Source of the DNA: Diadema setosum
Taxonomy: Eukaryota > Echinodermata > Echinoidea > Diadematoida > Diadematidae
NCBI GenBank assembly: GCA_033980235.1
Contig: CM067067.1
Coordinates: 26,868,451 to 26,932,450, forward strand
Length of the DNA stretch: 64,000 nucleotides
Direction: 5' to 3'
A program made the position numbers and the translations under genes. The notes under the pieces are model-generated. The model worked only from the letters and a program-made list of their open reading frames with translations. It was not told the origin of the DNA and did no database searches. Shown here in pieces: positions 11,279 to 22,400 of this stretch. Every line of letters begins with the position of its first letter. Within the stretch, counting starts at the first letter, position 1.

Positions 11279-11363
11279 CCCGTTGAGGACGAGTCCCAAG
11301 TATACTCGGGCAGGTATCTATGGGAAATGTGTGCTGTAGCAAAATCAGTCCATCCTTGATGGA
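11279..11363. mobile_element. 85-bp TTAA-flanked mini-element, copy 1
   Basis: Flanked by TTAA (11275-11278, 11364-11367). Ends CCCGTTGAGGACGAG and a matching inverted tail before the second TTAA. The block tctatgggaaatg..gtagcaaaatcag recurs at 17217 and 45036, and an inverted short form at 43356-43408. Confidence 0.6.
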
Positions 11364-11799
11364 TTAAACAGGAGATTTTCCTGCCTGGACCCCTTGCAAA
11401 CTGGAGACTCTGATTGCGCAAACACATATGACATCTCTTGTGGCCATGGTGTGGAAGTTCTAGGGTTGTAGTACTGGATAACATTACCATTGGTAATGTT
11501 ATCCAGTAGTAAGTAATGTTAGAAATGAATAATCAACTAGTTGCCTATAAAGAAAATCAGAGGCCATAAGGTCACCATTTTCTATCTGTAGATATCATTG
11601 GGGTACACCTATGCAACCTATGTGCAGAAACAGGAAAAGGTCAATCCGTGTTCAGTGGTCAAGATCAATGAACTTGAAAATGTAAATTGAAATTTTTACT
11701 ACCGCACGTACGGAACTCGCTCCAATATTATGCCCCACTTTCATGTCTTATTTTCTTTAAATATATAAAGGGTGGGTTATTTGGTGTTTTTATTTTTTT

Positions 11800-12000
11800 A
11801 TTGTAAGTAATACATATGAGGATTGAGTGAATGCACATTAGTATAACACATCAGTGAACGTTTGAGAAAAATCATTCAAAAGTTATGAATTTTTAAAGTT
11901 TTGTGCTGCCATTGCACCCAATTTCAAACTTTCATTGATGTTTACTAATACACATATTGATGTATTCACTCGATGCACATTCCCCTTTAAATGGTATAGA
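11800..12000. repeat. Decayed relative of the AGGACAAG TTAA MITE
   Basis: Shares gattgagtgaatgca, aacacatcagtgaacgtttgagaaaaat and aaaagttatgaatttttaaa with the intact copies at 33509 and 61050. Ends are degraded and the centre is deleted. Confidence 0.5.
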
Positions 12001-12150
12001 TGGCCCGCATCATGGCCAAGACCTTCTTTAACACATAGCCACCTGGCTTGGGTTATTAATGTTCTCATCTCTAGGTTGTTTATTTTTACTCCTGTGCATG
12101 CACAAATATTCCTATATAGGACGTTTTAGGGGCACATTATTGTCAGCTTG

Positions 12151-13271
12151 TTTTTATGCCTCCGCCACGAAGTGGTACCGGAGGCATTATTTTTTCGGGT
12201 TGTCCGTCCATCCGTCCTTCCGTCCGTCCCTAATGAATTTTGTGGACAGGGTAACTATCAAAACCTTTTGAGGTATCCTAATGAAACTTGGCATGTATGT
12301 GTATTAGGGGGTGAAGTTGTGCCTATCAACTTTTGGGTGCACATGCTCAAGGTCAAAAGGTCAAGGTCAAATACATAAAATTTCACTATTTCCATCATAT
12401 CTATGCAATGCCTGAAGATATTTTCTTGAAACTTAGTGTATACATGTATTACCCAATTAAAATTCTCTGGTGAAAGTTTGGGTCATGAGGTCAAAGGTCA
12501 AAGGTCAAAAGGTCAAGTAGAAATATTAAAACTTCACCTTTTTTCTCTGTACCTTGGAAATTGTTCAAGGTTTCTTCATGGAACATAGTATATATACATG
12601 TACTGACTGGCAGTGATTATCTAGTGAATTTAGGGTTCATGGGGTCAAAGGTCAAGGGCAACACTTCAAAATTTTACTATTTCCCTCATGTTTATGCAAT
12701 GCCAGCAGGATTATTTTTTTGTAACACTTGGTGTATGCATGTATAACCTAATAGAGATTCTCTGGAAAGTTTTTTTTTTCTTTTGTTTTTGCCTCAAAGG
12801 TCAAAAGGTCAAAGATCAAGTGAAAGTGCTGAACTAAGTTTTTCCTCCATATCTCGGAAGTGGCTCAAGTTATCTTGAAATGTACTACATATTTATGCAT
12901 TATCTGCCTGACAGTGATTATCTTATGAATCTTAGGGTCAAAAGCCAGATGAAAATGGTAACAATTTACTATTTAATACAGAAATTGCACTTTTTCTCCA
13001 TACCATGAAAATTACTCAATGTATAAACGTATGAATGGGTCAAAGTCAAGTTAAAGTCCTTAAATCCCAAATACATGCTCTCCTATTCATCCAATTAAAC
13101 CTAGGTCAAGGAAGGTGAACATTCAACACATTTGTGACAAACTTGTCATTTTAATATTTTGCCAGTTTTGTGAAAATGTAATCACACATTGTCCACATGT
13201 ACTATCTAGACCTATTAGGAGAATCATGCATTATTGCGGAGGCATACCAGTCGCCATAGCGACATTTCTAG
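12151..13271 (+). mobile_element. HINE/Helitron-like family A, copy 3 (uninterrupted)
   Basis: Complete: TTTTTATGCCTCCGCCACGAAG at the left, a short CCGTCC tract, and the AGGTCA array at 12488-12515 (spacers 1, 1 and 2 bp). The right end has TGCGGAGGCAT, GTCGCCATAGCGAC and CTAG (13268-13271). It is the best short reference copy in the window. Confidence 0.8.
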
Positions 13272-13792
13272 TTTATTGTACAATACGGGAGCATATTGAA
13301 CGAACTGCATAGACAAAAGTATTGATTTGCCATAGGCTACCGTTTTTAGTGGCCATGCAGTAATGATGATGATGATGATAACAATAATAATAGTGGCTAT
13401 TTTTATAGTGCACAGGTCCCCCTTTCAGTGCTCATGGTGCTTCAAAAAAATACACCATATTTTGTCTCGTCTGCTTTGCGAACTCTTGTTACAATTCACA
13501 AGTGCAAACATCTTGCTATAGGCAAGTGCGAGTAGGTCCTTTTTTAGTGCAGAGCCAACAAGTCTAATATATTGTACGAGTACAGTACTTTTTTACAGTT
13601 TACGCTTTTAAAGTTTCTCTAGACAATGATTATAGATGATTATAATTAAACTGGATGGCTTTAATTCATGGAATACCAGGAAATATTACACTTGTCAAGA
13701 CCAATATTGCACTCATCTTCAATTTGTGCAATATTAGCCCTAACTCGTGCAATATTCCTTGGTACATGTATACCATTATTTGCCATCCAATA

Positions 13793-13976
13793 TACTGTAT
13801 GAGCTGAAATTTTCGCGTACAGATATTTTCGCGCATTGCTACTTGGAGGACATTTTCGCGTGTTGTTAATTTTGCGGTTGCAAGGGTCTAACTGAACTTA
13901 GCTATTCGCGTGTTCAAAGGCGATTCGCGAAATTCGCGAAAATAAAACCACCGCGAAAATTTCAGCTCATACAGTA
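13793..13976. mobile_element. 184-bp palindromic MITE (TTTCGCG type)
   Basis: Near-perfect ends TACTGTATGAGCTGAAATTT and AAATTTCAGCTCATACAGTA. The interior has many TTCGCG / CGCGAA words. TA termini suggest a Tc1/mariner-type origin. Confidence 0.7.
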
Positions 13977-13992
13977 ATTATTGGTACAAGGT

Positions 13993-14031
13993 AACTCCCC
14001 CCCCCCCCCCCACACACACACACACATGCAC
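13993..14031. repeat. Poly-C followed by (CA)n
   Basis: A run of about 16 C, then ACACACACACACA. Simple sequence. Confidence 0.9.
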
Positions 14032-14849
14032 AGATGCAGTACTAATAATTGCCTTCAAACATTAGACAACACTCCAGTGGCTTTTCTTGAAAACTTGAAC
14101 TGTATTATCTCGTGGTGCTTACTTCTGGAGCGTTCTAAATGTTTATGACTGTTTATACAGAGTGTAGAGCTAGCCTTGATAGGTGCATCAAGGCCAGATT
14201 GTCTGTTCATATAGAGTTGAGAGTGCTCTGAATGCCCTGTGTAAATGGGGTATATTCCATGTTGTGCAGTCTCTGCATAACAAAGTGAAATATTTTTGCC
14301 CTTTTTTTCATAGAGCCCTATCAAAATTTTGAAGGGGGTGGTTTTCATGTTGAGCTCAATGTAAAGTTGTGCTAGACACTTTTTTTCTCTCCCTTCATTG
14401 CGTGAACTATCTCAAAATTTGACATCTTCACTTCTCTCATATATCCATGATTTCTCCACCTTCTCCTTCCCCCTTTCCTTGCTTGTTCACCTTTCTCCTC
14501 CCAATGATTTCCAAACCCTTTACCTGATTTTCACTCCTTCCTTACAGCTCTCCCTGTCCCCTTTTCTCCCATCTCTACTACCGTACTACAGTTCAGCGCT
14601 CCCCCTCGATTGTCACTATTTGCTTTCTATACACCCTATGTTGCTTCCCTCCTTCACTCTCTTTCTGAGCTCTTCTTTCACCAAGCAACAGTCCCTGCAA
14701 AGACTACATATAAATGGTGTTACAACATACCTCTCTTCCTCATTTACATCACCAAGCAAACGTTAAAACCAAACACATTTTTCAGCAGTAGCAGAAAGTG
14801 AGTCTCCAAGGTAACATCAAATGATGGCCTCAAAATCAGGTAAAAGGCT

Positions 14850-15135
14850 TGCAGATCAGCAGTATAGTCCTCTTTTCAGGCAATTCATACAAAATTTGGC
14901 ACACATGTTGAGCATGAAAAAAAATTGTGCAAGACACATTTTTCAAGAGTGTGCATTGCCACGATAGCAGTACTATGGCCCATAAATTGGGAAAAAGCCT
15001 TGTAAATTGTAATTCTCCAATTTGTAGGTGATTCAGAAGAAATTTGGCACATGTGATCATGATGTAAAATGGTGCAAAACACTTTCAAGAGTAGCAGAGA
15101 GTATGTTGCCATAGCAATTACAGCACATAGCTACT
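14850..15135. repeat. Two diverged ~150-bp tandem units
   Basis: caattcatacaaaatttggcacacatg..ttgtgcaagacac and gattcagaagaaatttggcacatgtg..ggtgcaaaacac are parallel blocks about 140 bp apart. Each is followed by ttcaagagt and a gcattgccac / gttgccatagcaa motif (X-box-like at 15105-15118). Confidence 0.5.
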
Positions 15136-16411
15136 GCTTATCATTCTCAAGCTGTGTACCAGTACAGAAGTGTTGACAGACTGGTGTATCATTCACATTC
15201 ATTAACATTTTCTTACAGACCAAATCATGAAAAGTATGTATTGATAACATCATGTAAGTTGTGGCTGATTCTCCAGTCCTGATATGCAGTTGACTACAGT
15301 ATAAGCCATATATTTAGCAAATCTACCGGTACTTTTTCGCAGTTTAGTACTTTCAGACAATCTGCCATCATGGAGTGCAGCAATGAATGAAAAAATGTAT
15401 ACCTGCACACTGCATTTATGTCAGGATCAGAGTTAATATTTTAGCTTGTTGTCAAATTTGCAAATAGCACCCAACTTGCAAAATTTGCAAAAAAATAAAG
15501 AATAAAACCCTCCACAAAACATGGTGTATACAGTAACTCTCAATTCTATCTCCAGTATCTGCTCCACATTTAGAAGACCACAGATATTGTGAGCATGTGA
15601 GCTTTATTTCCACACACTGTATTGATGATTGATTCTCTCATAAAATTGCCCTGCATCACCAGAAAAAAACATTCCAAACTCCAGAGTCATGTCTTAACAA
15701 TATAGAAATATTTTATTTACAATACAAAATGCATACTGTATACATCTACAAAGGTGTACCCATTGCTGTACACATATTATTTGTACTGTGGGATTCAGAT
15801 TTGTTTTTGTTTATCTTTGCATATGCACAACAGAGCGCTTGAACTTTAATTCAACTGCAATATGGTGCGCACAATTCATTTTTGCATGCTATAATAAATA
15901 AATGGAAAGATCTTTGAATGTACTTGTTGCAAATGGCAGGAAAACCTTTTGGAGTGGAGTTCATCCGTCCTGTATTCATATAATGTCAATGTCAAACATG
16001 GGAAACAATCATAGAAAGGGCATTTTCCACAAAGTAAAAACACAACAACTATAGTCCCTAAAGAGAATTTCCAAGAAATATGTAATGAAAATGAAGGGAC
16101 GTACAATGCATCAGTAAATCAGGAAGCACATTGTCTAAGGCCATACTTCTCAACCTTTTTCATCCTAAGGCCCACTTTGGCTCCTACAATTTTTTTTTCG
16201 CCCATAATTATATCAAATATGAATGTTTCAAATTTCATTTTTGGCTGACATCATAGCCCACCTGTGAGAGCTTAGCAGCCTGCCAGTTAAGAAGCATGGG
16301 TCTAAGGCACTGGGTACATTATACAGGTCACACCTGAAAGTGGAAGAATGCACATCCTGAGTTGTCATATTCTAAAAGATCAAAGGATCTTGACAAAATG
16401 GTCATGAACAA

Positions 16412-16578
16412 TACAGTGCACTCCAATTATAATGAACACGGTTATAATGAAATTCTTGTTACAATGAAATCAAAATTCAGGTTCCAAAATTATCACCAAT
16501 ACTGTTGGTTATAAAGAAATTTCCATATAACAAAAGAAAGAAGTCCCGAGGACTTTGTTATAACAGGAGTACACTGTA
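16412..16578. mobile_element. Mariner/pogo-like MITE, copy 2
   Basis: TACAGTGCACTCCAATTATAAT / GTTATAACAGGAGTACACTGTA inverted ends; 167 bp; same family as 10631 and 52045. Confidence 0.7.
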
Positions 16579-17216
16579 GTCAAATTACATAATACTTTCT
16601 CTCATCATAACTGCACCATACTCTCATCCAAGGTTGACCTGAATTCTATCATACCATTTACCAGACTAGAAGAATAGGTACATGTAGGTGCACGATGATG
16701 TTTTTATATGACAGATGTAGACACAATGCTTTCTACCCCCCAGTCTTGAATAGTCCAAACAGTCTGTCAGGAATAACAATGTTACTGTAGACAATTTCAA
16801 TATAATTTTAAAATATTATAAAATGATATATAATACAAGTATACACACATACAGGGTATGAATGGGGTGAGTTCATCAAGAAATGGAATTTGTTTAATAT
16901 CGTCTTCAATTGCTGGTGATCACCAGTTGCATTCTTGCTAAAATCACTTTAACTAATCTAGCAATTGTCATTTATTTGCCCGAGGATTTCACTCATTCCT
17001 TGAATTACAGTGTTTGAATGAATGATACAATACACAGAAATAAGCACACGTGTACATGGATATACAGGAAAGTGAGAAACTCATGCAGAGGTAGAATATT
17101 GTTTGACATTTACTGGAGTAGTATAAATGCATATAGTTATTTGCTCGAGTGGGAGTATTCACACTAATGGATACTGCTAATGTTTTGATACATTGTAATT
17201 GATGTAATTGATTAAT

Positions 17217-17302
17217 AATCCGTTAAGGACAAGTCCCGTGTGTGCTCAGGCAAGTGTCTATGGGAAATGCGTTTTGTAGCAAAATCAGCCCATCCTCAAA
17301 GG
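17217..17302. mobile_element. TTAA-flanked mini-element, copy 2
   Basis: aatccgttaaggacaagtccc..tctatgggaaatgcg..gtagcaaaatcagcccatcctcaaaggg, closed by TTAA at 17303-17306. Same family as 11279. Confidence 0.55.
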
Positions 17303-18257
17303 GTTAAACATTATGTAGCAATCTTGTTCAGCAATGCTCTGAGATTGCAATACTTTCAGCAAACCTTTTTGGGTAATATTTTGCGTTTTCATCATTGCCC
17401 AAGTAAAATGATGTTATCATAGCATTATTTAACACATTTTTAACGCATAGGTCTCCATTTAAGAGCAAAAATCAACAGTGTCTGCAGTCCACATGATGTT
17501 TTACCTGTAATAATAATCAGCATGATGCCATGGGGGGGGGGGGGGGGACTTAATTATGCGAATTGTGCTCAGAATGCTCAGCATTTGTGCAGTTGTGAAA
17601 AGTTTAAACAATAAACCTTGCTCCCTATTTTTCCCTAATGATGTATCACTTTTCAGTTTATTGTTATTTTTGTCAGTCTGAGTTGCAACAGAAAGTGTAA
17701 CTCTTGTTGCAAATCGGGACTCTGTGTGTAGCGAAACAACTTCCAAATGACAAATATGACCGATATAAAGTATAGGGGATGTCACATAAATATGTCCTAT
17801 CCCTTGCAGTACAGAGAACCATTAAAGGGACAATGCAATGCAAATGCATGCTGACTTGTGTTGACTCATAATGCTTTGATCATAACTTCTGGAACCAAAT
17901 AAATATCTAAATATGTGCTATACATTTTATAATAATTTTTCTACCATTTTCATTCAGAGTGCCCACAAATAAACCTTCTAAACCAAAGATTCGGTCAGTG
18001 ATATTGTCTGTCAATCACTGGTAAAGTACTAATATGATCGACAAGACAATGGAATGCACTTTCTCCAAGGCTGTGCATAACTTGCATGTTTTCCTGCATT
18101 GTCTTCTGTAGGTCATATCAATAACATACAAACAATCAGAAAGTTGATATTCAGAGGCATTACCAGGCTTCTGTAAGGACGTGTCAATTTTTGTTTTGTT
18201 TTGTTGTTGTTGTAGATTTTTAAAGTAAAAGTATGTCTACTTGTGATGTAGGTCTAA

Positions 18258-19467
18258 TTATTGATGAATGTATGCAGGACTATTGATCCCACTGTCTTCA
18301 TGTGATCTTTTGCTGCTGAGTGAAGTGGATTTTACAACCTCTTGGGTGAAATGACTTCTGTACTCCATAGTGGAGTGTGCCCTCTGTTGGTCATTGTCCC
18401 TGACTGGCTGTGCATTCAAGAGGTTGCTTTGTAGTTCCAAAACTCTCTTTGATCGCATTGAACCTTGACTAAAGTCCCCATCAAGAAATGGATGGTTCTG
18501 GTGTGGTGCTACATCCACACCTACGTCATGGTGATAACGTTGGGTGGTATTATATGTCTCCACTGATTCACAAGATATGTTTACAGGTGGAAGCAGGATG
18601 TCCTCACCCACATCTGAACACACTGTGGGGTGCTTACTCTCGTGCATGGTTGTGTCTCCCTCCTTTGCTGACAACTTTCCTTCACTTGAGAGGTCATGCA
18701 TCAGGCTTTGACTGCAACTTTTGCTCACATTGTCACAATATTGAGCCTGCTTCTTTGCACAGTGACCACTGGCAGTTGTAGCTTTGTTTTCTGGGTTTAT
18801 CAATTTATTTGAAGAACATGCATTAGTGTACAAGTGTCCATTTCTAAGCTGCACAGCTGAATCGTGCCCATTAGCATTTGCCATAGATGAGTTATGCAGT
18901 GTGCGATTGTTTGCCATCATCTCACTATGTCCAGTGACCCTGCTATTCTGCATTGGAGATCTTTGTGCATGTTTTTCTTCCATATTCTGTTGATCCTGTC
19001 GTGCCATTATTTGGAATCTCTCCTGCCTTGTAGGAAATGTAGACAACTGTACTGCTCTGTCAGCTGAATGGCCTAAGTTTTCATGTTGTTTGTGTCTAGC
19101 AGGATTATTGCCCTCTTTGACTGATAATTTCTGAGATACAGAACTTCCTAAACCAGTTCTCAGCTTAGGTGTTGAGGTATTTCCTCTACCCTGCACACCC
19201 TGTAGAGAAATTCGCTCATTCCTAGGGTCAATGTCAGGCTGGTTTGTGAGGGACGTTCCCAGATGAGCTTTCAGGCTTTCATCACTGAGTATTACATTTC
19301 TTTTTCTAGCTGGAATCAGCTGCTGGTTCATGCCCGATATATCGTCAGTCCCTCCTGCAGACTTCTGTGGAGGGTGTTTCATTTTGATATCTTTGCTGAT
19401 TGTTGGATGATCTCTGCTTGATGGGCTGTGGTTTTGCTGGGAATGCCACTCTTCACTAGAAATTATT
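18258..19467 (-). CDS. CEP152: CEP152 final coding exon (402 residues plus stop)
   Basis: 1,210 bp open frame ending at TAA (18258-18260). The acceptor is most likely cttctattcacatcag/AATAAT after a long pyrimidine tract; tttctag/TGAAG 12 bp later keeps the same phase (end 19455). The encoded tail is polar and probably disordered, rich in Ser, Asn, Gln and His. It has two related short blocks, KLSVKEGN and KLSAKEGD. It ends SSKRSHEDSGINSPAYIHQ, against human SSQQDSGFDSPFVNLD. The conserved DSGxxSP at the very end anchors the assignment and gives a DSGxxS phosphodegron-like motif. Confidence 0.93.
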
Positions 19468-22400
19468 CTGATGTGAATAGAAGAAACAAAGAAATTGAAC
19501 ATTAGAAACTCCCCATTTTCCTCATGCAAACATTAATTCTTTAACATAATATACCAAAGTCATTCAGAATACACAATGATACAGAATATGTGTATTTAGT
19601 TACTGGAACTGACGTATGATAGCATGGCTAGTCAAGGTTGGCCCTATTTCAAAGTCACACTAACAAATAAATACTTCAATCATTTGGATGTGAAATAAAT
19701 TTATTTCTGCATTTTGGTGGACAATACATCATAGGAGAGCTCATTAGTGTACATGCTCGGATCACTTCATTATGTGTTCCATGTGTGCTCTCAAGGCTAC
19801 TCACAAAGTGTTTACTTTGTCATTTCCCCCTAGATGCGATACAAGCAAATCTGTGGACTACATGTTATCAACATTGACTACAGATTCCAACCACTCACTT
19901 GACTCCCACAGGAAATTAAAGGCGTAATTTACCATTTGCAGATGAAACAAACAAATCATCATTAGTGCTTTATATAGTTCTAAAATGTTAGTTAGGGATA
20001 GAAACAACCACAGTAAAAATTTGAATCCGTATAGTCGATGTTAAGTATTGTTAAATACACAAAATGTAACAATAGTTATAATAAGAATGCTTCAAGATTA
20101 AACCGTCACCAGTTATGGTTTATTGAGAAAAATACTGATATCTCCTTATATTTTAGGTTTTATTGTGAAAATTTTATATGGCAGGATGTTTTGTGATACA
20201 ACAGACCTACACATATGCATTACATGTGATATCTTGAACATTTTTAAAATCACTGTCCCAAAGGTAAACTGGACCTTTAAGCCAAGTTTTGAAATGAATT
20301 ATGATTGTTCTGGCAGGAAAAAGAAGCACTGCTACATCGAAGACTGACATACAACTTCCACAATACATACAACCACTTTAACCACAGATGGCATGGCCAG
20401 AACCAGAAGATGGCACAGGTAAGCATCTGCTGGTTTGACCAAGGAGGTATGAAAGAACCATTATGAGACCTTTTTGGTTTGACCAGCAACAATACTATCA
20501 GTAATATGCCTCAGACAAACACAACAAAGGGTAAAAGAAAAACAAACACATGAAAGTCATGATAGAGGTACATCAGGATAATACCACCAAATCAGCCATC
20601 AGAGATTTGAACTAGTAGACAGAAATCAACTTGAGGCTCAACAAGCTAGAAACACAAACTAGTCATGTCTGTCACAGAAGCTTTGCCAGCAGCAAAAAGC
20701 CAACTCTAATGGGAGCATCAATTCGATCCTGCCAAGGATTTGAGAGCTGGGGGCATGGTGTTCGTTGGCATATTCCATCACTCTAGTAAAAATACCAAGT
20801 ACACTGTACTTAGAAAGTTGGACTATGCAGTTTGGAGAAGAAAAAAAGACGTAGAACTCTATCACTTCTGATTCTAGAGAAGAATATTATTGAACATTCC
20901 TTAATTTAGGAAGTTTGGGCCCCCCTGGGGCCCCCAAGGGGAGCATGGTGCCCAGTTATACAAATTGAGATCCCAACCCCCTAGGCATGCTAACTACCAA
21001 GTTTGGTGAAAATTCATCAAGAGGTTTTCAAGAACAATATAAACATGTACAATTTAGGTCCCCATTTGGACCCATCCCAACCCCCCCCCCCCTTCCCCTG
21101 GGTCCCAAGGCCCTGGGCACCCCTGATTCCACTACGCATAATCTTGAATCAACAGCCATCAATGTACTAACTCATAGTATTAACTTAGTTCTATCACCTC
21201 TGGTTCTCGGGAGGAAGATTTTTAAAGATTCCTTAATTTGGGGGGTTTGGGCCCCCTGCGGCTCCCCAGGTGGGGCAGGGTGCCCATTTGAAGGAATTGA
21301 GATCCTATCCCAAGTTTGGGCCTGAGCCTTTGGCTCAGGTGAGCTAATAAACAAGCAAAATATAGCCAACATTATGTTAACGTTCACGATGAATCTTCAG
21401 ATTGCTCAGCAAGACGGCGGCATCGAACATCGATCATCAAAGGCATATTAAAAATGCATTTGTGGAATTTTTTTGTACATCGATATAAAACGGACAACTG
21501 TTTGAATAATTACAGCCAGTTGGAACTCCAACTCTTAAACCTCCTTGGTAGGTACAATAAACTTGCTCTACAAGCAGCTTATTTACAACAGTATGCTTAC
21601 AAATAATTCTATTTAAAATTATGCGACATTAGTCATGTTCAGACCTATTTCCAGTCGGAGTAAAATTCTATGGCGCAGCAATTAAAATTCAAATTTATAC
21701 ATATCTTACCACGACCCTGTGTCCACACAACGGTCGTGGGAAGAAACTCCAACCAATTTACCACGGCCTTCGCGGGGATCACCGTGGAGGGTCGGTGTAT
21801 CTTCCGGAAGTGGTAGCGCCGTGCACGTCGACCATACGATTGTTTTTTACCAGCGGCATTTGTCTTCTCCATTCTTGTTGATGGAGATTTCTGAGCGCTA
21901 GCTTCTTCGTCGCAATCGACTAAGTTAGAATTGCACTACACACGCACGTGAACTCGCAGAATGTCAACATTGCGATTTGACCCCGGAGGTTTTATCTAGG
22001 TCATAAGGTACGTGTGTTCATAGATACTGCGAGGGCTTGTCCGCATAGGCAATTTACTCCGACCGGCTAGTCGTGGTAGCGAGATACTCCAGAGAAAACT
22101 CAGGAGTATCTTGGTCGGAGGAAGAGGTCGTGGTAACTTCCTCCGACTGGAGGAAGTTACCACGACCTCATTCACACGGGCACTACTCCGACCTTTCCTC
22201 CAAAGTTACTCCGACCAAGCTTCCTCCGACCCTTCCTCCGAAGTTACTCCGACCAAGGAGGTTCTAGAGAATGGAGTCGCAACCGTCTTATTTCTTTTGC
22301 TAGATGTTCGAAGCCGCCGCTCAAAAATATTTGAAGCATGTGCCAAACATGATCTGCCGCGCAGATACGAAGACAATTGACTCATGTCTCATTGCATAAT

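Larger units (their letters stand above)
15136..18257 (-). other. CEP152 3'-UTR and intergenic sequence
   Basis: Downstream of the CEP152 stop. Reverse-strand AATAAA words occur near 17655 and 15707, so the transcript could end around either; no choice is supported. It also holds a mariner-like MITE (16412-16578), a mini-element (17217-17302) and a 14-bp G run (17534-17547). Confidence 0.4.

Noticed and set aside
14398..14766. 122-residue open frame rich in Leu, Ser and Phe
   Set aside because: Pyrimidine-rich genomic tract read as protein; no splice sites, homology or codon pattern.
21645..21872. Alternative first exon of CEP152
   Set aside because: Its donor leaves phase 1, incompatible with the final exon, and no intermediate exon was found.
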